DNA of 64,000 bases, from positions 86,765 to 150,764 of the forward strand of contig JAAXZN010000054.1 in assembly GCA_012719855.1 (NCBI GenBank). The letters run 5' to 3'. This DNA is from Serratia liquefaciens. Lineage in GTDB: Bacteria > Pseudomonadota > Gammaproteobacteria > Enterobacterales > Enterobacteriaceae. Below the pieces are notes generated by a model. It did no database searches, was not told the origin of the DNA, and saw nothing but the letters and a program-made list of their open reading frames with translations. The translations under genes were made by a program, and so were the position numbers. Each line of letters opens with the position of its first letter. Position 1 is the stretch's first letter. Below, piece after piece: positions 49,303-63,926 of this stretch.

Positions 49303-49878
49303 ATGAAGCTAAAAGCCACATTTGCAGTGCTGTCCAGCGCCCTGCTGTTACAAGGTTGTATTGCAGGCGTTGTCGTTGGCAGCGCCGCCGTCGCCACTAA
49401 AACGGCCACCGACCCACGCAGCGTGGGCACTCAGGTAGACGATGGGACGCTGGAAGCCCGGGTTGAAAATGCCCTGAGCAAAGATCAGCAACTGAAGAAA
49501 GAAGCCCGGGTGGTTGCAACCGCCTATCAGGGTAAAGTCCTGCTGACCGGCCAATCGCCAAGCACCGATCTGGCGGCCCGTGCCAAGCAGATTGCCATGG
49601 GTGTTGAAGGCACCACCGAAGTGTATAACGAGATCCGTCAGGGGACGCCGGTTAGCCTGAGCACTGCCTCTTCAGATACCTGGATCACCACCAAGGTCCG
49701 TTCACAGCTGCTCACCAGCGATACGGTGAAGTCATCCAACGTGAAAGTGACCACTGAAAATGGCGAAGTGTTCTTGCTGGGCCTGGTCACGCAACAGGAA
49801 GGCCAGTCTGCGGCGCAGATCGCCAGCCAGGTGAGCGGCGTAAAACACGTCACCACCGCCTTTACCTTCGTGAAATAA
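49303..49878 (+). CDS. dolP: Outer-membrane lipoprotein DolP (YraP)
   Basis: 191 residues. Signal peptide with lipobox LLLQGC at residues ~14-19. Two BON domains: TLEARVENALSKDQQLKKEA with YQGKVLLTGQSP, and TWITTKVRSQLLTSDTVKSS with TTENGEVFLLGLVTQ. Known: binds anionic phospholipid at the division site and supports outer-membrane integrity and amidase activation. It starts 9 bp after diaA, same transcript, and ends at a strong terminator. SigmaE control is known in E. coli; I did not find a site to defend. Confidence 0.93.
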   Translation: MKLKATFAVLSSALLLQGCIAGVVVGSAAVATKTATDPRSVGTQVDDGTLEARVENALSKDQQLKKEARVVATAYQGKVLLTGQSPSTDLAARAKQIAMGVEGTTEVYNEIRQGTPVSLSTASSDTWITTKVRSQLLTSDTVKSSNVKVTTENGEVFLLGLVTQQEGQSAAQIASQVSGVKHVTTAFTFVK

Positions 49879-49885
49879 TCCTTCA

Positions 49886-49914
49886 GGCAAGGGGCCTTCC
49901 CCTTGCCGCTTTTC
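49886..49914 (+). terminator. Terminator after dolP
   Basis: 9-bp perfect stem GGCAAGGGG (49886-49894) / CCCCTTGCC (49899-49907), loop CCTT, then GCTTTTCTG. Confidence 0.85.
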
Positions 49915-49994
49915 TGCACGCTCCCTGCTGTTTTACCCTGGTTTAATGAGTCGCGTTTAAAGTAACCTCTCACTTCATTACGGATAAAATTCAA

Positions 49995-51557
49995 ATGGAC
50001 AGAATTTTAATCGGTTTTCTCACTGCCGTTTCTTTATTCACCACCGACGTTTCCGCCGCCAATCCCCCACAGGAAGTTCCCCGTGCCGAGCATGCCCCGG
50101 CTTCGATGGCCGATCAAACCGTTGCCACTGAAGGCGCGATCACGGTCAACCAGGTAAAAATCAATTATCAGGCGCAAACCGGGGTGCTGGAATTGAGTAA
50201 AGACGACCCGGAAGATCCCGTGACCGGCATGTTCTATGTCGCGTATTTCAAAAAGAATGAGAATAAGAGCGAGAGCAGGCCGATTACCTTTATCTACAAC
50301 GGCGGGCCGGGCTCTGCCTCGCTTTGGCTGCATATGGGAGCTCTGGGGCCTAAACGGGTTATCGCTACTCAGCCAGAAAAAACACAGCTGGCGCCTTACC
50401 CACTAACCGATAACCAATACAGCCTGCTCAACGTCAGCGATCTGGTGTTTATCGATGCCCCCGGGACGGGTTACAGCCGCTTTTCCAGCAGCGCTGCCAG
50501 CCAGCCGGAGAGAGCGCAGCAAAAATCACAGAGTGCCAGCAACGTTTATGGCGTCAACGGCGATGCTCAGGCTTTTTCTCAATTTATCGTTCAGTTTCTA
50601 ACGCATTACCAACGCTGGAACTCACCTAAATATTTATTGGGTGAAAGCTACGGCACTACCCGCTCGGTGGTATTGGCCGAGACGCTAAAAAATCAGAATA
50701 TCGATCTTAACGGCATTATCCTGATGTCGCAGTTTCTGAACTACGACAATAATGTCGACGATCCTAATCAAAACCCCGGCGTCGATCAGCCTTACTATCT
50801 GGCGCTACCAACCTACGCAGCCAGCGCATGGTACCACCAGCGGCTGCCGGGCAAACACCAGAGCCTGCAAACCTTGCTAGACCAGGCCGAGCAGTTTGCG
50901 CTGGGGACTTATGCCCAGGCATTGCTGCAAGGCGCCAATCTGCCTGAAAAAGATCGCCAAACGCTCGCCGAGCAGCTTTACCAATTTACCGGCATTCCGG
51001 CCGATTATTGGCTCAAGGCCAATCTGCGCCTGAGTGGGCCGGTTTTCGCCAAGCAACTGTTGAGCCGTCAGGACGAGACCATTGGCAGAATCGATACCCG
51101 CTATCGTGGACCGTCGCTGGATAATATCGCTGAAACGTCCAATTACGATCCCAACATCAGTGCAATTACTTCCGCCTACGTCGCGCAATTCCACGATTAT
51201 CTTGGCAAAACGCTGCATTTTAGCGCCGACCAAAACTATCGCGCATTTTCCGATGAGACATATGACTGGAACATGTCCAGCAACAGCCGGGACAGATCAT
51301 TTAACGTGTTGCCGAGCCTGTCACGGGTGATGAAAATGAACCCGGCAATGAGAGTGATGGTGATAGGCGGAGTTTACGATCTGGCCACTCCTTACTTCGT
51401 CGCCAAATATGAGATGAGCCACCTGCCCGTGTCGCCCAAATTACGCGACAATATCCGTTTCTATTGGTATGACACCGGGCATATGCCGTACGTGGATGAG
51501 CCATCGCTCAAAAAGATGCATGCGGATTTAAGTGCATTTATCAGCAATAAGCCCTGA
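49995..51557 (+). CDS. Secreted serine carboxypeptidase-like (S10 family) protein
   Basis: 520 residues with a signal peptide (MDRILIGFLTAVSLFTTDVSA). Alpha/beta hydrolase of the serine carboxypeptidase type: oxyanion segment FIYNGGPGSASLWLHMGALG, nucleophile Ser in LLGESYGTTRSVVLAE (about residue 219), Asp in VIGGVYDLATPYF and His in WYDTGHMPYVDEPS. The substrate-recognition IDAPGTGYSRFS is typical. Predicted periplasmic or exported peptidase acting on peptide C-termini. Not present at this place in E. coli. AAATTC-type weak ribosome site; separate transcript after the dolP terminator. Physiological substrate unknown. Confidence 0.87.
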   Translation: MDRILIGFLTAVSLFTTDVSAANPPQEVPRAEHAPASMADQTVATEGAITVNQVKINYQAQTGVLELSKDDPEDPVTGMFYVAYFKKNENKSESRPITFIYNGGPGSASLWLHMGALGPKRVIATQPEKTQLAPYPLTDNQYSLLNVSDLVFIDAPGTGYSRFSSSAASQPERAQQKSQSASNVYGVNGDAQAFSQFIVQFLTHYQRWNSPKYLLGESYGTTRSVVLAETLKNQNIDLNGIILMSQFLNYDNNVDDPNQNPGVDQPYYLALPTYAASAWYHQRLPGKHQSLQTLLDQAEQFALGTYAQALLQGANLPEKDRQTLAEQLYQFTGIPADYWLKANLRLSGPVFAKQLLSRQDETIGRIDTRYRGPSLDNIAETSNYDPNISAITSAYVAQFHDYLGKTLHFSADQNYRAFSDETYDWNMSSNSRDRSFNVLPSLSRVMKMNPAMRVMVIGGVYDLATPYFVAKYEMSHLPVSPKLRDNIRFYWYDTGHMPYVDEPSLKKMHADLSAFISNKP

Positions 51558-51578
51558 TGCGGACTAGCCGCTAAAGAG

Positions 51579-51610
51579 AGAGATACCTTGCCCGAAAGCA
51601 GGGTATCTCT
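51579..51610. terminator. Convergent hairpin between S10 peptidase gene and mtgA
   Basis: AGAGATACC (51579-51587) pairs with GGTATCTCT (51602-51610), with an inner TGC/GCA extension. T runs are weak on both sides; likely a shared 3' end. Confidence 0.65.
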
Positions 51611-51613
51611 TGG

Positions 51614-52345
51614 TTAATCCAGCTTATTCTCTTTCAGGAAACCTTCCCCACCCAACTGACGCATCTGGCGCATGATCCACTGCTGTCGCTGTATGACATA
51701 GCCGGAAGGCGCATTGGCCTTGAAGCGATGCGGATTGGGCAGCACGGCTGCCAGCAACGCGGCCTCCGAGGCAGTCAGGCGCTTGGCCGGTTTATTGAAG
51801 TAGCGCCGTGACGCTTCCTCTACGCCGAACACGCCGTCACCGAACTCCACGATATTCAGGTATACCGTCAGGATCCGACGCTTGGTCCACACCAGCTCAA
51901 TGCCGGAGGTCAAACCGGCCTCCAATCCTTTGCGCAACCAGCTGCGGCCATCCCACAGAAACAGGTTCTTCGCGGTTTGCTGCGACAGCGTCGAAGCGCC
52001 GCGAATGCGCGTAGGTCGACGTTCATTATGGCTGAACGCCTTTTCTATCGCCGCCACGTCAAAACCCCAGTGATCCGGGAACTTCTGATCTTCTGCGGCC
52101 ATCACCGCCAGCGCCATCTGCGGGGAAATCTCATCCATCGACACCCAGTCGGAGTGTGCCACATAGCCAAAATCGCCCCTCAGCCAGGCACCGATCTGCC
52201 GCTCTACCATCACCGCCGAAAAAGGCACCGGCAAAAAAGCGAAGGCCACGATGCCCAGCAGCCATACCCCGACCACCGCGATCGCGGCGCGTTTCAACCA
52301 AAACCATGGCCGGGATAGCATCGATTTGCCCACAGACTTTCTCAT
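51614..52345 (-). CDS. mtgA: Monofunctional peptidoglycan glycosyltransferase MtgA
   Basis: 243 residues. N-terminal membrane anchor ([19 protein letters not shown]), then the GT51 domain: catalytic Glu in [16 protein letters not shown] (about residue 83), the [16 protein letters not shown] motif, and [20 protein letters not shown] with the second Glu. It polymerises lipid II into glycan strands without a transpeptidase domain. Starts inside the elbB stop (ATGA overlap), so elbB-mtgA is one coupled operon, as in E. coli. Confidence 0.94.
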   Translation of the reverse strand: MRKSVGKSMLSRPWFWLKRAAIAVVGVWLLGIVAFAFLPVPFSAVMVERQIGAWLRGDFGYVAHSDWVSMDEISPQMALAVMAAEDQKFPDHWGFDVAAIEKAFSHNERRPTRIRGASTLSQQTAKNLFLWDGRSWLRKGLEAGLTSGIELVWTKRRILTVYLNIVEFGDGVFGVEEASRRYFNKPAKRLTASEAALLAAVLPNPHRFKANAPSGYVIQRQQWIMRQMRQLGGEGFLKENKLD

Positions 52346-52995
52346 TCAGCCAAGTCCAGCACCCGTGAAACCAGCTTATCAATCCCGCGGGCAGCTTCAC
52401 CGATTGATTTCGCCAACATATAGGCCGGCGTGGTCACCACTTTGTTCTCAATATCCACCACGATATCGTCAACCGGGCAAATGACCGGCTCACCGCCCAT
52501 GGCATCAATCACTTCACCGAGGTCAGGATCGTTGCCAATGGTCAGCCGCACTTGTTGATCCAGCAGCTTTGGCAGCAGCGCCGGCGCAATGCACATAAAA
52601 CCGATTGGTTTATTTGCCTTATGCATTTCTTGCGTTAGCTTCGCCAAATCTTTATCAATCCAGCATTCCGCCCCTTCGCTGGCAAAACTGCTGAGGTTCT
52701 TTGCCGCACCAAACCCACCGGGGACGATCAGGGCGTCCAGTTGGTCGGCATCGGCCTGTGAAAGCGGCTGGATCTTGCCTCTCGCAATGCGTGCGGACTC
52801 CAGCAAAACATTGCGCGCCTCCGGCATTTCATCGCCAGATAAGTGATTAATAACATGAAGTTGAGGTTTATCAGGCGCAAAGCACACCGCCTGCGCGCCT
52901 GCCCGGTCCAACGCCAGCAGCGTCAGGACGGCCTCATGGATCTCCGTACCGTCATAAACCCCACAGCCGCTCAGCACTACGCCCACGTTTTTCAT
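52342..52995 (-). CDS. elbB: ElbB, DJ-1/PfpI-superfamily glyoxalase
   Basis: 217 residues from ATG 52995, preceded by AGGAGGAAGG; the frame extends to 53046 without a good site. DJ-1/PfpI fold: [20 protein letters not shown] at the N-terminus, [20 protein letters not shown], and the nucleophile Cys in [17 protein letters not shown]. coli ElbB (also called an isoprenoid-biosynthesis protein) has weak glyoxalase III activity; its main role is unclear. Operon with mtgA; faces ArcZ across a short gap. Confidence 0.92.
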   Translation of the reverse strand: MKNVGVVLSGCGVYDGTEIHEAVLTLLALDRAGAQAVCFAPDKPQLHVINHLSGDEMPEARNVLLESARIARGKIQPLSQADADQLDALIVPGGFGAAKNLSSFASEGAECWIDKDLAKLTQEMHKANKPIGFMCIAPALLPKLLDQQVRLTIGNDPDLGEVIDAMGGEPVICPVDDIVVDIENKVVTTPAYMLAKSIGEAARGIDKLVSRVLDLAE

Positions 52996-53094
52996 CACCC
53001 TTCCTCCTGTTGATACTGTCAACTGGTTAGTGCTCGGAGTAGACAAACACTAATCTACATCACACATTTTAATGAATCTTCTAACAAGAGCGCT

Positions 53095-53124
53095 TACATT
53101 TGGTATGTTGTTGGCTGTATGATG
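53095..53124 (+). promoter_or_regulatory. Probable arcZ promoter
   Basis: TTACAT (53095-53100) and TATGAT (53119-53124) with an 18-bp spacer. Places a start near 53131. Moderate match to sigma-70 consensus. Confidence 0.55.
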
Positions 53125-53130
53125 TTTAGG

Positions 53131-53240
53131 AATTCTCTACAACCTGCTCGACCAGAACACTAAATCCAATACGCAGGTTCACAATTTCCCTGGTGTTGGC
53201 GCAATATTCGCGCACCCCGGCCTAGGTCGGGGTCATTTTT
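53131..53240 (+). ncRNA. arcZ: Hfq-dependent small RNA ArcZ
   Basis: The 3' half (53182-53240) carries the conserved ArcZ core: ATTTCCCTGGTGTTGGCGCA followed by an ATATTCGCGCA segment, then terminator stem CCCCGGCCTAGGTCGGGG and TCATTTTTTTT. It matches E. coli ArcZ in sequence and in position between elbB and arcB. Known: the processed ~56-nt 3' fragment activates rpoS translation and represses flhDC and others; ArcA represses arcZ, and ArcZ in turn affects arcB. The 5' end (near 53131) is an estimate from the promoter. Its terminator lies a few bases past the arcB stop. Confidence 0.92.
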
Positions 53241-55572
53241 TTTCAGCTTCCGCTACCCACGCTCGCAGTACCTGCACATCGTTACGCCACTCCTGCTTCA
53301 GCTCATCCACCCAGTCCTGCACGTTATCCCACCATGCCGGCAACGTCGGGGTTTGAATTTGCTGTGCCAGCTGTTGCAGATGGCGCAGACCCACCGAACC
53401 CGCAGCGCCTTTAATCTTGTGCCCTTCTTCCGTGATGCCTTTCTGGTCGCGCGCGGTCATATTGGAATCCAGCACCGCCAGATAGCCCGGCATCATTTGC
53501 TCAAACATCTCCAGGCTCTGATGGATCAACTGCGGCCCCACCAGGTCCATGTACTGTTCCAGCATGGTGGTATCCAGTAAAGACTCATTAATTTGCATCG
53601 TCTTTTGCTCCATTTTCTTTGTGGTGTGAGAGGGTTGATGATCCCAGTAATGTTTAATCACCTTGGTCAGCGCCGGCACCGACAGCGGCTTGCTCAGCAC
53701 GTCGTCCATCCCCGCGTCGAGATACTCTTTTTTGTCTTTCAGCACGTTGGCGGTCAATGCAACCAGCGGCGGCAACGCCTGCCCGGCATAGCGCTCTCGC
53801 AGCACCCGGGCGATATCCAGCCCGGTCATGTCCGGCAATTGGATATCCAGCAACACCAGATCGAACTCGTCCGGATCAAACATCGCCAGTGCATCCTTGC
53901 CGTTCATCGCCACTTCGACGCTGTTGCCCAGCTTCTCCAGCACCGAACGCGCCACAATCACGTTCAGCTCGATATCTTCGACCAGCAGGATATGCAGCGC
54001 CGGTAATGGCAAGGCCTCTTCCGCCTGCGTTTCACTTTCCGCTTCCTGCACCGCCGGCGCCTGGATGGTCAAGGTGAAGCAAGAACCGTGCCCTTGCACG
54101 CTGTTGACGGTGATATCGCCGCCCATGCTCTGCGCCAGGCGCTTGGAAACCGCCAGCCCAATGCCGGTACCGGTTGCCGGACGACCGCCGTGCTGGTCCT
54201 TGACCTGATAATACATGGCGAAGATCTTGTCCTGTTCATCCTGCGGAATGCCCATGCCGGAGTCTTCCACCTCAAACACCAGCCGATCCTGCTCCTCACG
54301 CCGCACGCGGACCACAATTTGCCCCTGCGGCGTGAATTTCACCGCATTGCCGATCAGGTTCCATAGGATCTGCCGCAGGCGGGTACCATCGGTAATGATT
54401 TGCTGCGGCAGCGGTGGCTGCGGCTCCATCACAAACTGCAGGCCTTTCGGTTGAGCCAACAGGCCGGAGAGGTTTTCCAGGTCCGCCAGGAAGCCGGTGA
54501 AATCTACCGGTTGATTGTCGAGCTGCACCTTGCGCCGCTCAAGCTTGTCCATCTCGATAATGTCGTTGAAGATATTGCCCAGGGTAATGGCGCTGACATG
54601 GATGGTTTTGAGGTATTTCAGCTGTTCGTCGTTTAACTCGGTATCGAGCAGAATGCGGCTCAGCCCGACAATGCCGTTAAGCGGCGTACGAAGCTCATGG
54701 CTGATCGTGGAGATGAAGGTGGTCTTGTCCCTGCTGGCGTTCTCCAACGCGTCCTGATAGCGCTTACGCTCGGTTATATCGCGGCCGAAGCCCATCAGCC
54801 CATGCCGTTTGCCGACGCGATCGTAAAACGGCACTTTGCGCAGCTCAAAACAGGCCTTGCGCCCGTCCGGATAGACCAGCCACTGTTCATAGGTCAGCGA
54901 AACGTTGTGGCGGAACACTTTCTCATCGGTTTCTATCACCTTTTCGGCGATTTCCTGGCCGTAAACGTCGTACGGCGTCAGGCCAATCAGCTGTTTTTCG
55001 CTTTTGCCGGTCAGCAGCTCCATCGCCCGGTTACAGCCGGAGAATTCTTTGTCTTCGTTGCGGTAATACACCAGGTCCGGCGAGGCATCGAGGAAAGAAC
55101 GCAACAGCGCCGACTGCTGGCCCAGTTCGATTTGCGCCAGTTCACGCTGTTCCATCTCTTCCGTCAGCTTGTCCATCACCTGCTGGCGCTCTTCTTCCGC
55201 CTTGATACGGTCGGCAATTTCCTGATTCAGCTGGCTGATGTTGTCCTTAAGCTGCTGGTTCAGCTCCAGGTCGCGGTGGCGCATTTCTTCCAGCTTATCC
55301 ACCAGCCGCGCCAGGCGCTGGCGTGATTCTTCAAGCTGTTCGACCACCACCGACAGAAAGTAGACTGCCCAGGGCGTAATCAACAGGCCGAAGAAGATTG
55401 AGCGCACCACGTCGATGCTTTCCACTTCGCCGCGCAGCAGCATGGTCACCGCCATCTGCACCACCATCGCCAGCACCACCAGCGCCGACGCCAGCAGCAG
55501 CGAAAAGCGTACCAGCCCCAGTTTTACCATTAAATCAACGTAGTACTGGGCTAACACCCGGATTTGCTTCAT
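53233..55572 (-). CDS. arcB: Anaerobic hybrid sensor kinase ArcB
   Basis: 779 residues from ATG 55572 (MKQIRVLAQYYVDLMVKLGL; four codons inside the longest frame), one more than E. coli. Two transmembrane helices near residues 24-75, a leucine-zipper-like coil to ~150, a PAS domain (~155-275), the kinase domain with phospho-His in FISTISHELRTPLNG (about 292) and ATP-binding GMGIPQDEQDKIF, a receiver with phospho-Asp in LVLLDIQLPDMTG (about 576), and an HPt domain with His in EGHKIKGAAGSVG (about 717). Senses quinone redox state and phosphorylates ArcA. The arcZ terminator overlaps its 3' end. Confidence 0.96.
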   Translation of the reverse strand: MKQIRVLAQYYVDLMVKLGLVRFSLLLASALVVLAMVVQMAVTMLLRGEVESIDVVRSIFFGLLITPWAVYFLSVVVEQLEESRQRLARLVDKLEEMRHRDLELNQQLKDNISQLNQEIADRIKAEEERQQVMDKLTEEMEQRELAQIELGQQSALLRSFLDASPDLVYYRNEDKEFSGCNRAMELLTGKSEKQLIGLTPYDVYGQEIAEKVIETDEKVFRHNVSLTYEQWLVYPDGRKACFELRKVPFYDRVGKRHGLMGFGRDITERKRYQDALENASRDKTTFISTISHELRTPLNGIVGLSRILLDTELNDEQLKYLKTIHVSAITLGNIFNDIIEMDKLERRKVQLDNQPVDFTGFLADLENLSGLLAQPKGLQFVMEPQPPLPQQIITDGTRLRQILWNLIGNAVKFTPQGQIVVRVRREEQDRLVFEVEDSGMGIPQDEQDKIFAMYYQVKDQHGGRPATGTGIGLAVSKRLAQSMGGDITVNSVQGHGSCFTLTIQAPAVQEAESETQAEEALPLPALHILLVEDIELNVIVARSVLEKLGNSVEVAMNGKDALAMFDPDEFDLVLLDIQLPDMTGLDIARVLRERYAGQALPPLVALTANVLKDKKEYLDAGMDDVLSKPLSVPALTKVIKHYWDHQPSHTTKKMEQKTMQINESLLDTTMLEQYMDLVGPQLIHQSLEMFEQMMPGYLAVLDSNMTARDQKGITEEGHKIKGAAGSVGLRHLQQLAQQIQTPTLPAWWDNVQDWVDELKQEWRNDVQVLRAWVAEAEKK

Positions 55573-55676
55573 AGCCGCTCCCATCAGACAGAATCGTCTA
55601 AATCATACCGTAAAACACCGAGGAGATAAGGAAGCAAACGCCGAAGTGTGGGAAAGATTGCAAATCAAAACAGCGA

Positions 55677-56603
55677 TCAAGGGCGATATTGCTGCTTTTC
55701 ATCCAATCGGCTGCCCTGCCCGCCATGGCGTTGCAAATAGCCGCCGACCGCCTGCATGCCGTTCCAGCGGTTTTCGCACCATAACGGTGCCAGCAGCGTC
55801 GGCCGCCGCGCGCTGGCGGAAATACGGTGATATACCACCTCCTTCGGCGTATGGCGAATCATCTCCCCGGCGCTGGCGGCATAGGCCTCAAGCGACAGTT
55901 CAGGCAGCCGGCCCGCCTGCCAGGCCCGCGCCAGCGTGCTGCCAGTCACGATGTGCAGCGGATGCAGCTTGATGCCATCCACGCCGCTGTCCACCACCCG
56001 TTGTAAGGTGGTCAAGTGGTCGGCTGCGGTTTCCCCCGGCAGCCCGACAATCAGATGGCTGCATACCTTCAGCCCGCGCTCGCGTGCCCGTTGGGCGGTG
56101 TGCTGATAACAGGAGAAATTATGGCCGCGGTTGATGCGCTTTAGCGTTTTATCGTGCGCCGTCTGCAACCCGAGCTCCAGCCACACTTCGTAGCCTTTTT
56201 CGCGGTAACCCGCCAGCAGATCCAGGGCGGCAGGTGGCACGCAGTCCGGCCGGGTTCCGACACAAATGCCGACCATATCCGCCTGGCCCAACGCCTGGCG
56301 ATACATTTCCGCCAGCAGATTCACTTCTGCATAAGTACTGGTATAGGCCTGGAAATAGGCCAGGTAGCGTTTTGCGCGATTCACCCTGCCGGCCTGCAGC
56401 GCCAACTGTTCGGCGATGCTTTGATGCTGCATCTGTTCATCGGCAAATGAAGCGACATTGCAGAAGGTACAGCCACCGCGCCCCAGCGTGCCGTCGCGGT
56501 TCGGGCAACTGAACCCGCCGTGCAGCGTGAGTTTATGGATCTTTTCGCCGTATCGCCGCTGAAGGTCGGCACCAAACATATTGACTAATTGCGGCAACTG
56601 CAT
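55677..56603 (-). CDS. yhcC: Radical SAM protein YhcC
   Basis: 308 residues from ATG 56603 (MQLPQLVNMFGADLQRRYGE); the frame runs upstream to 56702 without family match. The radical SAM 4Fe-4S motif is CPNRDGTLGRGGCTFC; downstream are YLAYFQAYTSTYAEVNLL, the SAM-binding VGTRPDCVPPAALDLLAGY and VCSHLIVGLPGETAADHL. Elp3-like TIGR01212 family. Reaction not established. Divergent from gltB, as in E. coli, across a 695-bp region. Confidence 0.92.
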   Translation of the reverse strand: MQLPQLVNMFGADLQRRYGEKIHKLTLHGGFSCPNRDGTLGRGGCTFCNVASFADEQMQHQSIAEQLALQAGRVNRAKRYLAYFQAYTSTYAEVNLLAEMYRQALGQADMVGICVGTRPDCVPPAALDLLAGYREKGYEVWLELGLQTAHDKTLKRINRGHNFSCYQHTAQRARERGLKVCSHLIVGLPGETAADHLTTLQRVVDSGVDGIKLHPLHIVTGSTLARAWQAGRLPELSLEAYAASAGEMIRHTPKEVVYHRISASARRPTLLAPLWCENRWNGMQAVGGYLQRHGGQGSRLDEKQQYRP

Positions 56604-57298
56604 AATCTTGGGGGTCTCTGTGCTCAAAGCCCGTGATGCTAATAAAAAACGGCTTTTCCCGCGATGACAGAGATCAACGCTTTCTCCGCAAGGCTTCACC
56701 AAGCATAACTATTCATTATAAATGCAAATAAAATCATCCTGACCGAGATGAATTTTTCTTATTTCTACGCAACCGTTAACGCCAGTATGACATTGCGATG
56801 AAAAATAGTTGCAAACAACAAAAAAGAATAAGTTATTAGAATAAAACTCTGACATTCCCACCCGCACTAGCATGGTGCAGAGATTCAGGCGTTGCACTAT
56901 AGTGAGACAGCTCACATTTCTTCGGGGGGCGACGCTCCTCTGCGCAAGCTCAAAAAACGCCAAAAAACAATTAATATCAAATAATTAAATACAATTATTT
57001 CATTAGAAAACCCCCTTAGGCCTATATTTGACCTGCGTATTCTTTCTCGCTAAGTTGGAAGTCCGCTGGAAGCTTTCTGGACGGGCAAACGTCTCGTCAT
57101 ATTTATGCAGTAATTTAAGACTCCCTCTTAAAACAAGTCATTTACCACTTGTGAGCACCATCACGAGAGGCCATTGACGGAGGGCGGAAAAGCAGATCGG
57201 CGATATTCAGCTTGCTGATTGGACTTCTGCCTGACGTTGAGAAGCCCGCTCGTGAGTCGGTTGTGAGAGTCACGCAGAGCCTGGGGAGGTTCACTGAT
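56604..57298. other. Long AT-rich region between yhcC and gltB
   Basis: 695 bp with no defensible gene. The central part (56700-57020) is markedly AT-rich with A/T runs, in keeping with binding by Lrp, IHF or H-NS, which govern gltBDF in E. coli. A reasonable gltB promoter is TTGACC (57028-57033) / TAAGTT (57051-57056) with 17 bp between, leaving a ~240-nt leader. Specific protein sites were not assigned. Confidence 0.55.
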
Positions 57299-61759
<4,461 letters not shown>

Positions 61760-61770
61760 GAGGTCATTAA

Positions 61771-63189
<1,419 letters not shown>

Positions 63190-63210
63190 TCTTCCGCTGA
63201 CCTCCCCCCC

Positions 63211-63248
63211 AAGGGCCCGCAGCCAAAACTGCCGGGCCTTTGTTTTTT
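63211..63248 (+). terminator. Terminator after gltBD
   Basis: Imperfect stem AAGGGCCCGCAG (63211-63222) / CTGCCGGGCCTT (63229-63240) followed by TGTTTTTTC. Confidence 0.8.
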
Positions 63249-63361
63249 CACCGCTGCCCACACGCTTTGTAACACCCCCTTTAACCCAACGCGCTATAGT
63301 ATTGAGTTAGCATCACTCAGGGGCGCTGCTGCGTCTGATATCTTGATAAGGATAGCTAACC

Positions 63362-63841
63362 ATGAAATTCTCCTTTCCCTTACTGACCGGCGCACTGCTG
63401 GTTGTCAGCTTCAATTCACTGGCCATGTCGCTCGACTCTCAGGAAGTGGGTTACAACATTGAGGCACGCGGTGCGGCGTCGGTGGTCGCTCAATTGGCTA
63501 AAGCAGGCCAGCTTGCCGCGGTAGAAAAAAACATCAAACTGGGCGACGATAACTGGATCGCGTTGGCCCCTAAACTGGCCAACGGCGGCAATGCCTCCTT
63601 TACCGCCGGCGTGAAGTCAGCCCTGTCTTCCGCGTTGGTCTATAACCCCGCGGCGGTGCTGCATGCTCTCGACAAAGGCAACAACTTACCGATCAACGAT
63701 ATCTGTACCGCTCCGCCGGAAGTGCAAGGCGATACCGCTATCACCACGTTCAAGCAGCGCGCCACCCATGCACTCACCACCGTGCGTATCGGCGACCTCA
63801 GTGCACCGCGTGACGCCTGTATCGCCTCATTGAAAAGCTAA
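63362..63841 (+). CDS. Secreted protein of unknown function
   Basis: 159 residues with a signal peptide (MKFSFPLLTGALLVVSFNSLA). The mature protein is helical, Ala-rich and mostly polar (ARGAASVVAQLAKAGQLAAV, GGNASFTAGVKSALSSALVY), with two late Cys (NDICTAPPEVQ and PRDACIASLKS) that may form a disulfide. No family recognised; it looks like a conserved enterobacterial periplasmic protein. ATG after AAGGATAGCTAACC. Stands alone after the gltBD terminator, with the edge of an insertion sequence 80 bp downstream. Confidence 0.7.
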   Translation: MKFSFPLLTGALLVVSFNSLAMSLDSQEVGYNIEARGAASVVAQLAKAGQLAAVEKNIKLGDDNWIALAPKLANGGNASFTAGVKSALSSALVYNPAAVLHALDKGNNLPINDICTAPPEVQGDTAITTFKQRATHALTTVRIGDLSAPRDACIASLKS

Positions 63842-63869
63842 GCCAAGCTGGATCGCAGGCAGTAAAAAT

Positions 63870-63917
63870 CCACCTCTTGAAGAGGTGGCTTTACATGGGG
63901 CTCCCTAGAAGGGAGCC
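63870..63917. repeat. Paired hairpins, possible IS200/IS605-type element end
   Basis: CCACCTCTT-G-AAGAGGTGG (63870-63888) and GGCTCCCT-AGA-AGGGAGCC (63899-63917) are two perfect stem-loops in tandem just outside the stop of the partial minus-strand gene. Subterminal hairpins at the ends are a trait of IS200/IS605 elements. The element's boundary is not defined. Confidence 0.5.
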
Positions 63918-63926
63918 TTGTCCGTT

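Noticed and set aside
53211..53240. Terminator for arcB
   Set aside because: The T run lies on the plus strand, so the hairpin ends ArcZ rather than arcB.
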